Of a stretch of 64,000 nucleotides of DNA, positions 8,373 to 16,735 are shown piece by piece. The stretch covers positions 7,897,475 to 7,961,474 of the forward strand of contig NZ_CP108109.1 of the NCBI RefSeq assembly GCF_036199905.1. The letters are read 5' to 3'. The stretch's first letter is position 1. Each line of letters begins with the position of its first letter. Both the position numbers and the translations under genes were made by a program. This stretch comes from Streptomyces sp. NBC_00223 (GTDB lineage Bacteria > Actinomycetota > Actinomycetes > Streptomycetales > Streptomycetaceae). The notes beneath the pieces were generated by a model. It had not been told where the DNA came from. It did no database searches and saw only the letters and a program-made list of their open reading frames with translations.

Positions 8373-9469
8373 CTCCCCGTTCCGAGTACCACCGCGGACC
8401 TGTCGACGGACGCCAGGTCCGGTCGTCCGGTCAGTGCCATGGTGTGCGCGAGTTCCTCCGTGGCCAGGTCGAGCACGCCGGCCACCCCGGCGGCGCCGTC
8501 CGCCGCCAGTCCCCACAGGACCGGCCGGCCCAGCAGGACCGCGCGGGCGCCCAGCGCGAGCGCCGCGAACACGTCCGTGCCGCCGCGCACCCCGCCGTCG
8601 AACAGCACCGGGACGGCGGCCCCCACCGCGTCGGCCACCTCGGCCAGCGCGTCCAGGCTGGCCGGAGCGCCGTCGAGCTGCCGGCCGCCGTGGTTGGAGA
8701 CCACGACCGCGTCGGCCCCGTGCTCCACGGCGAGCACGGCGTCCTGGGCGGTGAGAATGCCCTTGAGGACGAGCGGCAGATCGCTGCGCGACCGCAGCCA
8801 GGCCAGATCCGACCAGGTGATCGACGGGTCGACGGCCTCGGCGGCGTGCACCGCCAGGGCCGAGCGGCCGTCGCCGGAGACATGGGCCGACGCCATCAGC
8901 GCCGGGTCGAGATTGACGGCCGAGATGTCGGAACCGATCGCGAAGCCGTTGCGGGCGTCGCGGTGGCGGCGGCCCAGCCGGGGCGCGTCCACGGTCAGGA
9001 CGACCGCCCGGAAGCCCGCCGCGGCGGCCCGGCCGACGAGACCGGCCAGCACCTCGCGGCGGCGCAGCCAGTAGAGCTGTAGCCACAGCGGTCCGCCGGC
9101 CTCGGCGGCGATGTCCTCGAAGGTGCGGCTGGCGTAGATGCTCACCACGTAGAGCGCCCCGGCCGCGCCGGCGCCGCGGGCGGTGGCGGTCTCGCCGTCG
9201 GGGTGCGCCAGCCGGTGGTAGGCGGTGGGCGCCACGCCGACGGGGGTGCCGAGCCGGGCGCCGAGGAGTTCCGTACCGGTGTCGCAGCGGGAGACGTCGA
9301 CCAGCACCCGGGGGCGCAGGGTCACCCGGTCGAAGGCCCGCCGGTTCGCGCCGACGGTCCGCTCGCCCCCGGCGCCGCCCTCGATGAAGTCCCAGACGGG
9401 GTCGTCGAGCCGCAGCCGCGCCAGGCGCTCGTAGTCCTCGAAGCAGACCGGGGTCGCGGGGGCGGTCAT
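8369..9469 (-). CDS. hmo: 4-hydroxymandelate oxidase (FMN-dependent alpha-hydroxy acid oxidase)
   Basis: 366 residues of the glycolate/lactate/mandelate oxidase family. The FMN-binding and catalytic segment SNHGGRQLDG carries the active-site His and Arg; LVLKGIL supplies the FMN Lys, and VLFDGGVRGGTDVFAAL and ARAVLLGRP bind the phosphate. In hydroxyphenylglycine pathways the enzyme (HmO) oxidises L-4-hydroxymandelate to 4-hydroxyphenylglyoxylate. A GTG three bases upstream (9472) is an equally possible start; both overlap the preceding stop. The context with HmaS and HpgT makes this substrate likely. Confidence 0.87.
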   Translation of the reverse strand: MTAPATPVCFEDYERLARLRLDDPVWDFIEGGAGGERTVGANRRAFDRVTLRPRVLVDVSRCDTGTELLGARLGTPVGVAPTAYHRLAHPDGETATARGAGAAGALYVVSIYASRTFEDIAAEAGGPLWLQLYWLRRREVLAGLVGRAAAAGFRAVVLTVDAPRLGRRHRDARNGFAIGSDISAVNLDPALMASAHVSGDGRSALAVHAAEAVDPSITWSDLAWLRSRSDLPLVLKGILTAQDAVLAVEHGADAVVVSNHGGRQLDGAPASLDALAEVADAVGAAVPVLFDGGVRGGTDVFAALALGARAVLLGRPVLWGLAADGAAGVAGVLDLATEELAHTMALTGRPDLASVDRSAVVLGTGR

Positions 9470-10413
9470 CACGGCCTCCCCGCGGTGGCGGCGGCGACGG
9501 CGTCGCTAAGCACCCCGGCGCCGATGTCGAACGCGGCCAGCGACAACTGCCGCGGCCCGGCGTCGTGTTCGGCCAGGACCAGCCGGCCGGGCGCGGCGGA
9601 CGGATCGGCGGGCTCCTCGGTCAACTCACCGGCCAGCTCCCACCACACCCCCGTGCCGGGCCGCCCGGCGTCGGCGGTCACCACCCGCTCCACACCGGGC
9701 AGTGCGGTGGCCTGTTCGGCGAGCGACGCCCCGACCACCGCGGTCACCGGCTCCGGGGTGCCGTCGAGCGTGCCGAGCGCGGTGGCCAGCGCCGCCGGGT
9801 CGGAGCGGGTGTGCGTGGTCACCGGGCCCAGCCGGACCGGCCGTTCCCCCGGACCCGGCTCGCCGAACAGCAGCGCCACGCCGTACGCCCCGGCCGGGAC
9901 CGCGACCGGCACCCCGGGGTCGTAGGGCAGCGAGGGCTGCTCGACCACCAGCAGCAGCGCGCGCCGCGACTCACCGGCCTCCGCGTACGCGCGGATCAGC
10001 CGCAGGGCGGTGAACGCGCCCCCGGCGCCCTGGTCGCTGACCGCGAACGCCATCGGACCACCGGGGCAGACATGGCTGAGGTACGTCGTCGTGGCGCGTC
10101 CCGGGGTGATGTCCGGGACGCTGTACGCGAGGACGAGCAGGTCGACCGACTCGCCCGCGGGGACGGCCAGCCGGATCAGCGCCTCGCCCATCTCGCCGTA
10201 CGACTGGCCGCCGAGGGCCGCCGCGTCCGGGTCGAGGCCGAGCCCGTACGGGCGCAGCAGGTCGGTCAGATAGACACGCAGCCGCTCGGTGTGGACGGCG
10301 TCGTCCGCGAGGGCGGCGTGGCCCGGGAACGCCAGCCGTACGGCGCGGCGCACTCCCCAGGCGGCCGAGACGCCGTCACCGGCGCGGTGCGGTACGAAGG
10401 TGCGCATCGTCAC
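9469..10413 (-). CDS. KAS III-like protein lacking the catalytic Cys
   Basis: 314 residues with weak overall resemblance to 3-oxoacyl-ACP synthase III (thiolase fold). At the place where the active-site Cys is expected the sequence reads AFAVSDQGAGGAFTAL, so the Cys seems replaced (near Q128/G129). It is therefore unlikely to be an independent condensing enzyme. Such Cys-less partners occur beside active KAS III-like enzymes (for example LstA/LstB of lipstatin assembly), where a heterodimer is thought to act. It starts at a GTG overlapping the carrier-protein stop, 366 bases from the active KAS III-like gene. The fold call is from pattern recognition. Confidence 0.55.
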   Translation of the reverse strand: MTMRTFVPHRAGDGVSAAWGVRRAVRLAFPGHAALADDAVHTERLRVYLTDLLRPYGLGLDPDAAALGGQSYGEMGEALIRLAVPAGESVDLLVLAYSVPDITPGRATTTYLSHVCPGGPMAFAVSDQGAGGAFTALRLIRAYAEAGESRRALLLVVEQPSLPYDPGVPVAVPAGAYGVALLFGEPGPGERPVRLGPVTTHTRSDPAALATALGTLDGTPEPVTAVVGASLAEQATALPGVERVVTADAGRPGTGVWWELAGELTEEPADPSAAPGRLVLAEHDAGPRQLSLAAFDIGAGVLSDAVAAATAGRP

Positions 10414-10706
10414 GCTTCCGCGATCAGGTTTCCGGCGACGTAGTCGGCCAGCGAACCGACCGTGCCGAAGTCGTCGCGGCCCAGCTCCTCGACGCTGATC
10501 TCCAGTTCGAGCCGGTCCTCCAGTTCCAGGACGAGTTCGAGACCGGTCGTCGAGCTCAGGCCCAGGGCGTCCATCAGCGCGGTGTCGGCCGTGGCCCCGG
10601 TCACCTCGCGCTTGAGGACGTGGGGGAGCAGGTCGCAGATACTGTCGACCAGTCGCTCGCGCAGGGCCGGGTCGATCGCGGCCAGGGCGGTGTCCCGCTC
10701 CGTCAT
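10410..10706 (-). CDS. acyl carrier protein, variant attachment site
   Basis: 98 residues. The helix with the phosphopantetheine Ser reads GLSSTTGLELVLELEDRLEL, where the usual GxDSL is GLSST; the second Ser aligns with the attachment site. The protein is strongly acidic in its C-terminal half, as carrier proteins are. It lies between the active KAS III-like gene and the Cys-less KAS III-like gene, suggesting it carries their substrate or product. An AGGAT ribosome site precedes the ATG at 10706. Confidence 0.8.
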   Translation of the reverse strand: MTERDTALAAIDPALRERLVDSICDLLPHVLKREVTGATADTALMDALGLSSTTGLELVLELEDRLELEISVEELGRDDFGTVGSLADYVAGNLIAEA

Positions 10707-10778
10707 CGTTGATCCTTTCGGTGGAGAGTGCGGCGTTCGTCGGAGTCGGAGAGGACCGTGCGGCCCCGGCCGCCCGTG

Positions 10779-11708
10779 TCAGTGCTCGAAGACCATGGCC
10801 GAGAAGGTGGCGCCGCGCCCGGCGCCCGCGGCGGCCATCACATAGGGCTCGCCCGGCCGCAGCAGCCCGCGCCGCAGCGCCGTGCCGTAGTTGATGAAGG
10901 TGTCCGCGCAGAAGACGTGCCCGGCGCTCGTCACGTTGTCCAGGACGACCCGCTCGCGGGGGTAGCCGAGCGTGCGGCAGACCTGGTGCCAGGCCACCCG
11001 GTTGACGTTGTGCGGAAGGATCAGGCCGATCGCGTCCGTCGTCAGCCCGGCCCGCGCGACGGCGGCCTGGATCGCCTCGGCCAGCGCGTCGGCGTACACC
11101 CGCTGGAACTCCAGGGCGACGTCCTCCGCGTCGGTGTCGAACTCACCGCGCAGATCGGTGGCGTAGGAGAGCAGCCGGTCGCGTTCCCCGGAGGCGGCGA
11201 CCAGGCAGGCCGAGGCGCCCTCGCCGAAGAACGAGGTGCCCGGGACCAGTTGGGCCTCGCCGGTGAAGACCTTCTCCCCGGCCAGCACCAGCGCCAGGCT
11301 GCCGGGGTCGCCGTCTGCGTCGAGCAGCCGTCCCGCGGTCTCGACGGCCAGCAGCCCCGACGCGCAGGCGTGGTGGCCGACGGCGAAGACCGCCGCGTGG
11401 CCGAGCCCGATCTCCTCGCACAGCTCGCGCACCGGGCTGTGCGGGTGGGGCACGACCGTCGGGAAGGTCCGCGCGTGCAGCACGTAGCGGACCCGGTGCT
11501 CCCGCCCGCGCAGCGCGTCGAGACCGGCGACCGCGCCGCGCAGCAGGTCGAGCAGACCGCCGTGCGGGTCGCGGGCGACCTCGCCGAGCCGGTGGTAGCG
11601 GCGGAAGATCTTGACCTGCATCGCGGACAGCCCGAGCCGCTCGGCCGGCTCCTCGATCGGCACCCGGTCCGCCGGCAGATAGCCGGCCACCGCCATGAGC
11701 GCGGTCAA
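10779..11708 (-). CDS. KAS III-like ketosynthase / acyltransferase
   Basis: 309 residues if started at the TTG that overlaps the upstream stop (TTGA); the ATG at 11696 is the alternative but would remove part of the first strand (ALMAVAGYLP). The catalytic set is visible: C115 in HHACASGLL, H233 in LPHNVNR, and N258 in LDNVTSAG. Family members start chains on ACP by condensing acyl-CoA with malonyl-ACP, or transfer acyl groups to O, N or C nucleophiles (CerJ, DpsC types). The neighbouring ACP and Cys-less homologue suggest a dedicated priming or head-to-head condensation step. Confidence 0.82.
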   Translation of the reverse strand: MTALMAVAGYLPADRVPIEEPAERLGLSAMQVKIFRRYHRLGEVARDPHGGLLDLLRGAVAGLDALRGREHRVRYVLHARTFPTVVPHPHSPVRELCEEIGLGHAAVFAVGHHACASGLLAVETAGRLLDADGDPGSLALVLAGEKVFTGEAQLVPGTSFFGEGASACLVAASGERDRLLSYATDLRGEFDTDAEDVALEFQRVYADALAEAIQAAVARAGLTTDAIGLILPHNVNRVAWHQVCRTLGYPRERVVLDNVTSAGHVFCADTFINYGTALRRGLLRPGEPYVMAAAGAGRGATFSAMVFEH

Positions 11709-14700
11709 CGGACCGGGTCCGCGGCCGAGGCCGGTTCCAGGGCCGCCCGGACGGCGATCTCCTCCATGCCCCTGGCCAGCGCCTCGGTGTCGGCGGGGGA
11801 GATGAAGTGGGTGTCCGCGTTGATCTCGATCCGCAGACTGCCCGGGGCGTCGTCGATGCTGACGAAGAGGCGCTCGGTCTGGACGTCCCGCCGGTCGGTC
11901 CAGGTGAAGGTGGTCTCGCCGAGTGCCTTCCGCAGCGACTCCGCCAGCTCCTCGCCGGAGAGCAACTGGTCTTCCTCCGGCGGCAGATGCGTGCTGCGGT
12001 CGTTGAAGAAGCAGTCGACGTTGATGTCCTCGCCGCGCTCCCGGGCGAACCGGTCGATCAGCTCCCGCAGCCGGCCCGGGTGGAAGTAGGCGTACTTGTA
12101 GGCGGACAGGGTGCCGCGCCCGGCCCGCTCGACCACCTGCTCGAAGGTGGCGTCCTGGACGTCGAGGACACAGACCCCGGCCTGGGCGACCATGCTCACC
12201 ACGTCGGCCAGGGCGGGCCGGAAGCGGTTGCCGACGACGGGCCTGACCATCACGGGGCTGATCCCGGTGACCCGGTGCAACGCGGCCGCGTACAGGGCCA
12301 TCAGCACGGTGGGGATCTCGCTGCCGGTCCGCGCGGCGATCACCGGCAGGGCCTCGGTCAGGGCCGGCGAGCGGAAGAGGCAGGTCCAGTGCCGCGGGCT
12401 GCGCGGGTCCGTCGGGCCGGGCAGCTGCCGGGCCGGGACCGTCCGGAGGATTCCCTCCCAGTGGCGCAGCACCCGCTCGTTCTGCCGCTGCCCGGCCGGC
12501 GTCCGCTGCCAGCGGGCCTGCTCCAGCTGCTGCATCCCGCTGACCGGCGTGGTCACACGGTCCTTGACCTCGCGCAGCATGAGCGCCCCGCCGAGAGCGT
12601 CGCTGACCAGGTGGTGCATGACGGTGACCAGGTGGGCGGGCCGGCCGTGGTGCCGTACGACGCCCATCCGGACCGGCCACTCGCCGGCGTAGTCGAACTC
12701 GACACGGCGGTACTCGGCCTCGACCGAGGCGGCGACCTCGCCGGGATCCTCGTCGTCCCCGGCGTCGTAGACCTCCAGGGCGATCGTGCCCGAGGCGAAC
12801 AGCTCCTGGGTGGGGTCGCCCTCGCCGTGGAACCGCAGCCGGGTGCGCATCGAGGGGAAACGGGTCATCAGATAGCGCAGCTCCTCCGCCAGATCGGCGA
12901 CGGTGGTGCCCGCGTCCAGCGGGGCCCGGCCGCCGATCGGCAGCGCGCTGCGCTGGCGCTGCATCGCGTACCAGATCTCCAGCATCCCCCAGGACATGTC
13001 GTCGGCGCCCTCGCCGTCCCCGGCGAAGTCGACCGGCACCCGCTCGGTGGCCTTGGGGGCAGGGAGGGGTTCGGCGGCCCGCGCCTGCGCGACCGGCTCG
13101 CAGTCCTGGCCGGACGTCCCGGTCTCCGCCATCAGGGCGCGGTGCCGCTGCCGCATCAGGAACTTGCGGACCTTGCCGGTGGGGCCGACGATCAGGTCGT
13201 CCTCGGAGATGACGACGACCTCGCGCAGCGTCGCCGCGGCGGCGTCGGTCAGCGCGGAGCGGACCGCCGCCGTACGGTCGGCGTCCGGGTCGGCCGTGGC
13301 GTGCGGGGCCAGCAGGACATCGGTGACCACCCGGCCGTCGACCTCCAGCGACACCACGGTGCAGTCGGCCACATCGGGGCAGGCCGCGAGGATGCGCTCC
13401 TCGGACATCGCGGTGTACAGCCATTCCCCGCCGAGGTCGACCGCGTCCACCGCCCGGTCGACATGGAAGTAGTAGCCCTCCTCGTCGCGGTACATCAGGT
13501 CACCGGTGAGGTAGTAGCCGCCCAGCCGATTGCGGTACGTGGCGCCCGAGTCGTTCCAGTAACCGGGGGCCAGCGTCGGCGCCTTCAGGCCGAGGTGGCC
13601 GACCTGGCCGACCGGGACCTCCCGGCCGGTGGCGGTGTCGAGCAGCGCGACGTCGGCGAAACCGTGCGGCACCCCGACGCAGCGCCCGTACCGCTCGGTG
13701 CCGGGGCTGTGGGTGATGTGGAAGGCGGAGTGGCCCATCTCGGTGGAGCCGAGGCCGTCGACGAAGCTGGAGCCCGGTGTCCGCCGGACCCCCTCGCGGG
13801 TGACCGTCTGCCGGGAGCCGGCCGCGACCAGGTGGCGGATGTGCGGCTCGTGCGCGCAGTCGCCGGTGTTGAACCACAGCGAGACCGAGTCCAGGTCACG
13901 GGCGCCCAGGTCCTCGCGGGCCAGCTGGGCCCAGGTGGCCGCGAAGCCGAAGACCCCCGTCGGCTTCCAGCGCTCGATGGCGTCGACCACGGCGGCGCCG
14001 TCGTTCTGGGTGGACAGGAACAGCAGGTCGCTGCGGAAGCACAGGGCCATGTTCAGCGCCGAGATGCCGGCGGCGTGCGCGGCGGGAAGCGCGCTGAGGA
14101 TCCGCTCGGACCCCCGGCCGCGCGGCGCCGACAGCCGGAACAGCCGCATGGCCGCGAAGAGGCTGCCGTTCGAGTGGACCACCGCCGTGGGCATCCGGGT
14201 GGTGCCCGAGGAGTGGGTGATCGCGATCGGGTCGTCGGCGTGGTGACGGTACGCCGCCGGAGCCCGCTCGGGGTCCCCGGTGCCGACCTCCGCCGCGTCG
14301 GCGTGGACGGCCAGGCCGAGATCCTGGCCGGCCAGCCGCTCGCGGTGTGCCGCGTCGGTGACCAGGCCGACGCCGCGCAGCCGGCGGATGTACTCGGCGG
14401 CGATGTCGCCGGGGATGTACTGGTTCATGAGCGCGGGGATCGCGCCCAGCCAGGTCAGCGCCAGGAAGTTCAGCAGGCAGTCGGCCGAGCTGGACACGTA
14501 CACGGCGACCGGGTCGCGCGGGCCGATGCCCCGCTCGTGCCACCAGGCCGCCCGGGCCGTCACCCGCTCGCGGAGTCGGCGAAGCGTCAGCTCCTCCCAG
14601 GCGGGCAGCCCGTCGACCGGGACATCGAAGGCGGCGCCCGGTCCGTCGGGGTCGGCCCCGTGCTCGAAGAGCTTGGGCAGGACGTTGCCCGCGCCGATTT

Positions 14701-14743
14701 CGGGGTCGGCGGCCAGCCTCGCCCTGATGTTGGTGCCGGTCAC
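11705..14743 (-). CDS. fusion of acyl/aryl-AMP ligase and NRPS-like condensation domain
   Basis: 1012 residues from a GTG preceded by GGAGGA. Residues ~1-540 form an adenylate-forming ligase: THSSGTT (177-182), YYLTGDLMYRDEEGYYF (410-426), and the C-terminal catalytic Lys in PTGKVRKF. Residues ~580-1012 resemble an NRPS condensation domain with MHHLVSDALGG (H710, H711, D715); the usual HHxxxDG ends in Ala. There is no carrier domain between or after them, so it must work with a free-standing ACP. Inferred job: activate one acid and form an amide or ester (for example with 4-hydroxyphenylglycine). Unlike a normal NRPS module, no PCP or thioesterase is present. Confidence 0.82.
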   Translation of the reverse strand: MTGTNIRARLAADPEIGAGNVLPKLFEHGADPDGPGAAFDVPVDGLPAWEELTLRRLRERVTARAAWWHERGIGPRDPVAVYVSSSADCLLNFLALTWLGAIPALMNQYIPGDIAAEYIRRLRGVGLVTDAAHRERLAGQDLGLAVHADAAEVGTGDPERAPAAYRHHADDPIAITHSSGTTRMPTAVVHSNGSLFAAMRLFRLSAPRGRGSERILSALPAAHAAGISALNMALCFRSDLLFLSTQNDGAAVVDAIERWKPTGVFGFAATWAQLAREDLGARDLDSVSLWFNTGDCAHEPHIRHLVAAGSRQTVTREGVRRTPGSSFVDGLGSTEMGHSAFHITHSPGTERYGRCVGVPHGFADVALLDTATGREVPVGQVGHLGLKAPTLAPGYWNDSGATYRNRLGGYYLTGDLMYRDEEGYYFHVDRAVDAVDLGGEWLYTAMSEERILAACPDVADCTVVSLEVDGRVVTDVLLAPHATADPDADRTAAVRSALTDAAAATLREVVVISEDDLIVGPTGKVRKFLMRQRHRALMAETGTSGQDCEPVAQARAAEPLPAPKATERVPVDFAGDGEGADDMSWGMLEIWYAMQRQRSALPIGGRAPLDAGTTVADLAEELRYLMTRFPSMRTRLRFHGEGDPTQELFASGTIALEVYDAGDDEDPGEVAASVEAEYRRVEFDYAGEWPVRMGVVRHHGRPAHLVTVMHHLVSDALGGALMLREVKDRVTTPVSGMQQLEQARWQRTPAGQRQNERVLRHWEGILRTVPARQLPGPTDPRSPRHWTCLFRSPALTEALPVIAARTGSEIPTVLMALYAAALHRVTGISPVMVRPVVGNRFRPALADVVSMVAQAGVCVLDVQDATFEQVVERAGRGTLSAYKYAYFHPGRLRELIDRFARERGEDINVDCFFNDRSTHLPPEEDQLLSGEELAESLRKALGETTFTWTDRRDVQTERLFVSIDDAPGSLRIEINADTHFISPADTEALARGMEEIAVRAALEPASAADPVR

Positions 14744-14786
14744 AGCTCTCCTCCGTGTGTCGCCTTGTCGTCCTGGGGGCGGACCG

Positions 14787-15758
14787 TCATCCCGCCCCGA
14801 CCGCTTTCTCGACCGCCGCCCGCAGCTGGGCCCGGGTGGGCTGGCAGGCCAGGTCGAGTTCCCGGGCGAAGGGCAGCACGGCGCCGTCCGGCCGGGTGAC
14901 ACGCCGGGGCGGCGCCACCAGGCGCATCTCCTCGGCCGCCGTGGCGATGATCTCCGCGCCGATGCCGCACGACCGGTTGGAGTCGTCCACCACGACCAGG
15001 CGTCCGGTGCGCTCCAGCGAGGCGGCCAGCCCCGGCCAGTCGAAGGGGTGCAGCGAACGCGGGTCGAAGACCTCGACGGACACCGACCCGGCCAGCTCCT
15101 CGGCCACCGCCAGGGCGTCGTGGACCAGGTGCCCGACCGCCACGACCGTGACGTCCGTACCGCTGCGGTGGACCCGGCCCACCCCCAGCGGCACCGGGGC
15201 GAGTTCCGCGAAGTCCAGGTTCTCGCGGACGCCGAGGGCCCCCGACGGCGCGAAGACCACCACCGGGTCGTCGTCCCTGATCGCCGTCACCAGCAGCCCG
15301 TAGGCGTCCGACGCGGTGGCCGGCACCACGGTCTTCACCCCGACGTGCGCGAACAGGCTGTACGGGTGGTCGGAGTGCTGGCCCGCCCAGCTGTCCCGCG
15401 ACCCCGAGCCCGGCAGCAGATACGTCACCGGCACCCGGGTCTGACCGCCGGTCATCAGCGAGAACTTGTGCGCCTGGTTGGCGATCTGCTCGAAGGCCAG
15501 GAAGAGCAGCGCCGGGATCTGGAACTCGATCAGCGGGCGCATCCCGGCCATCGCGGCGCCGGTGGCGAAGCTGGTGAACGCCTGCTCGGAGATGGGCGTG
15601 TCCAGCACCCGCTCGGGGCCGAACCGCCGCAGCAGACCGGCGGTGGCGTGCGTGACGGCCACCCCGACGTCCTCGCCGAGCACACAGACCGCCTGGTCGC
15701 GGTCCATCTCGTCGCCGATCGCGCGGTTGAGCGCCTTGAGATACGACAGGTTCGGCAT
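14787..15758 (-). CDS. 2-oxoacid dehydrogenase E1 beta subunit
   Basis: 323 residues, transketolase-like beta subunit of the pyruvate/acetoin dehydrogenase type: VLGEDVGVA, DTPISEQAFTSFATGAAMAG and SVEVFDPRSLHPFDW are typical. It pairs with the alpha subunit encoded just upstream (TGATG overlap). Together they decarboxylate a 2-oxo acid with thiamine diphosphate and pass the acyl group on. No E2 or E3 gene is in the window. Confidence 0.88.
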   Translation of the reverse strand: MPNLSYLKALNRAIGDEMDRDQAVCVLGEDVGVAVTHATAGLLRRFGPERVLDTPISEQAFTSFATGAAMAGMRPLIEFQIPALLFLAFEQIANQAHKFSLMTGGQTRVPVTYLLPGSGSRDSWAGQHSDHPYSLFAHVGVKTVVPATASDAYGLLVTAIRDDDPVVVFAPSGALGVRENLDFAELAPVPLGVGRVHRSGTDVTVVAVGHLVHDALAVAEELAGSVSVEVFDPRSLHPFDWPGLAASLERTGRLVVVDDSNRSCGIGAEIIATAAEEMRLVAPPRRVTRPDGAVLPFARELDLACQPTRAQLRAAVEKAVGAG

Positions 15759-16735
15759 CAGAGCGCCCCCGCCCTGGCACGCATCCCGGTGGCGTAGAGG
15801 TGGTCGAGGGCGGTCTCCGGGTCCGGGTGCGGGCCGGCCAGCGCGAACCGTACCGCCTCGTCGAGCAGTTCCGCGGTCTCCGCGTCGACCGCCGCCCGGG
15901 TCGCCGCGGGGATCCGGGCGCCCTGGACCTCCAGCGGGTCGCGGGCGCGGCCCTCGGCGACCTCTTCGTCCGTGCGGTAGCGGGGGCGCGCGGTGTGCTC
16001 CCAGGTGTGGTGGGCGTCGTAGCGGTAGGTGACGCACTCCAGCAGCGTCGGGCCCGCCCCGGCCCTGGCCCGCGCGACGGCCTCGGCGGTCGCCGCGAGC
16101 ACCGCCTCGGGGTCCATCCCGTCCACGGCCGACGCGGGGATGCCGAACGCCTCCGCGCGCCCGAGGACCGAGCCGGCCATCGTCTGCTCGGGCCGCATCG
16201 AGGTGGCGAAGCCGTTGTTCTCGCACACCAGGACCACCGGCACCCGCCACAGCGCGGCCAGGTTGAAGGTCTCCAGGACCACGCCCTGGCTGACCGCGCC
16301 GTCGCCGAAGTAGGCCAGCGCCACCCGGTCCGAGCCCGCCCGGCGGAACGCCCAGGCCGCGCCCGTCGCGATCGGCACGGCCGCGCCGACGATGGCGTTC
16401 GCCCCGAGCACGCCCACCCCGAAGTCGGCCGCGTGCATCGAGCCGCCCCGGCCCCGGTTGAGCCCGGTGGTCCGGCCCGTCAGCTCGGCCATCGTCCGGG
16501 CCGGGTCGGCGCCCTTGGCCAGTACGTGGCCGTGCCCGCGGTGGGTGCTGGTGATCACGTCGTCGGGACGCAGCGCCGCGCAGGTCCCCGCGGCGACCGC
16601 CTCCTGACCGGTGCAGGGATGGATGCCGCCGCGGATCACACCGGTGCGGACCAGCTCGACCGCCCGTTCCTCGAACCCCCGGATCAGCGCGACGGTCCGG
16701 TACAGACCGACGGGGTCGGCCGCCCGGTCAGTCAC
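15758..16735 (-). CDS. 2-oxoacid dehydrogenase E1 alpha subunit (thiamine diphosphate)
   Basis: 325 residues from a GTG. The thiamine-diphosphate motif runs from GDGAVSQG to CENN; GRGGSMH resembles acetoin/pyruvate E1 alpha proteins. In pristinamycin phenylglycine assembly, homologues PglB/PglC act on an aromatic 2-oxo acid; in quinocarcin-type pathways related E1 proteins load two-carbon units onto carrier proteins. Here a plausible substrate is 4-hydroxyphenylglyoxylate from HmO, giving a 4-hydroxybenzoyl unit, but this is inference. It overlaps the dioxygenase stop by 8 bases. Confidence 0.88.
   Translation of the reverse strand: MTDRAADPVGLYRTVALIRGFEERAVELVRTGVIRGGIHPCTGQEAVAAGTCAALRPDDVITSTHRGHGHVLAKGADPARTMAELTGRTTGLNRGRGGSMHAADFGVGVLGANAIVGAAVPIATGAAWAFRRAGSDRVALAYFGDGAVSQGVVLETFNLAALWRVPVVLVCENNGFATSMRPEQTMAGSVLGRAEAFGIPASAVDGMDPEAVLAATAEAVARARAGAGPTLLECVTYRYDAHHTWEHTARPRYRTDEEVAEGRARDPLEVQGARIPAATRAAVDAETAELLDEAVRFALAGPHPDPETALDHLYATGMRARAGAL

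Noticed and set aside
11705..14743. A modular NRPS in the cluster
   Set aside because: Only an adenylating domain and a condensation-like domain are present, with no carrier or thioesterase domain, and no other NRPS modules exist in the window.
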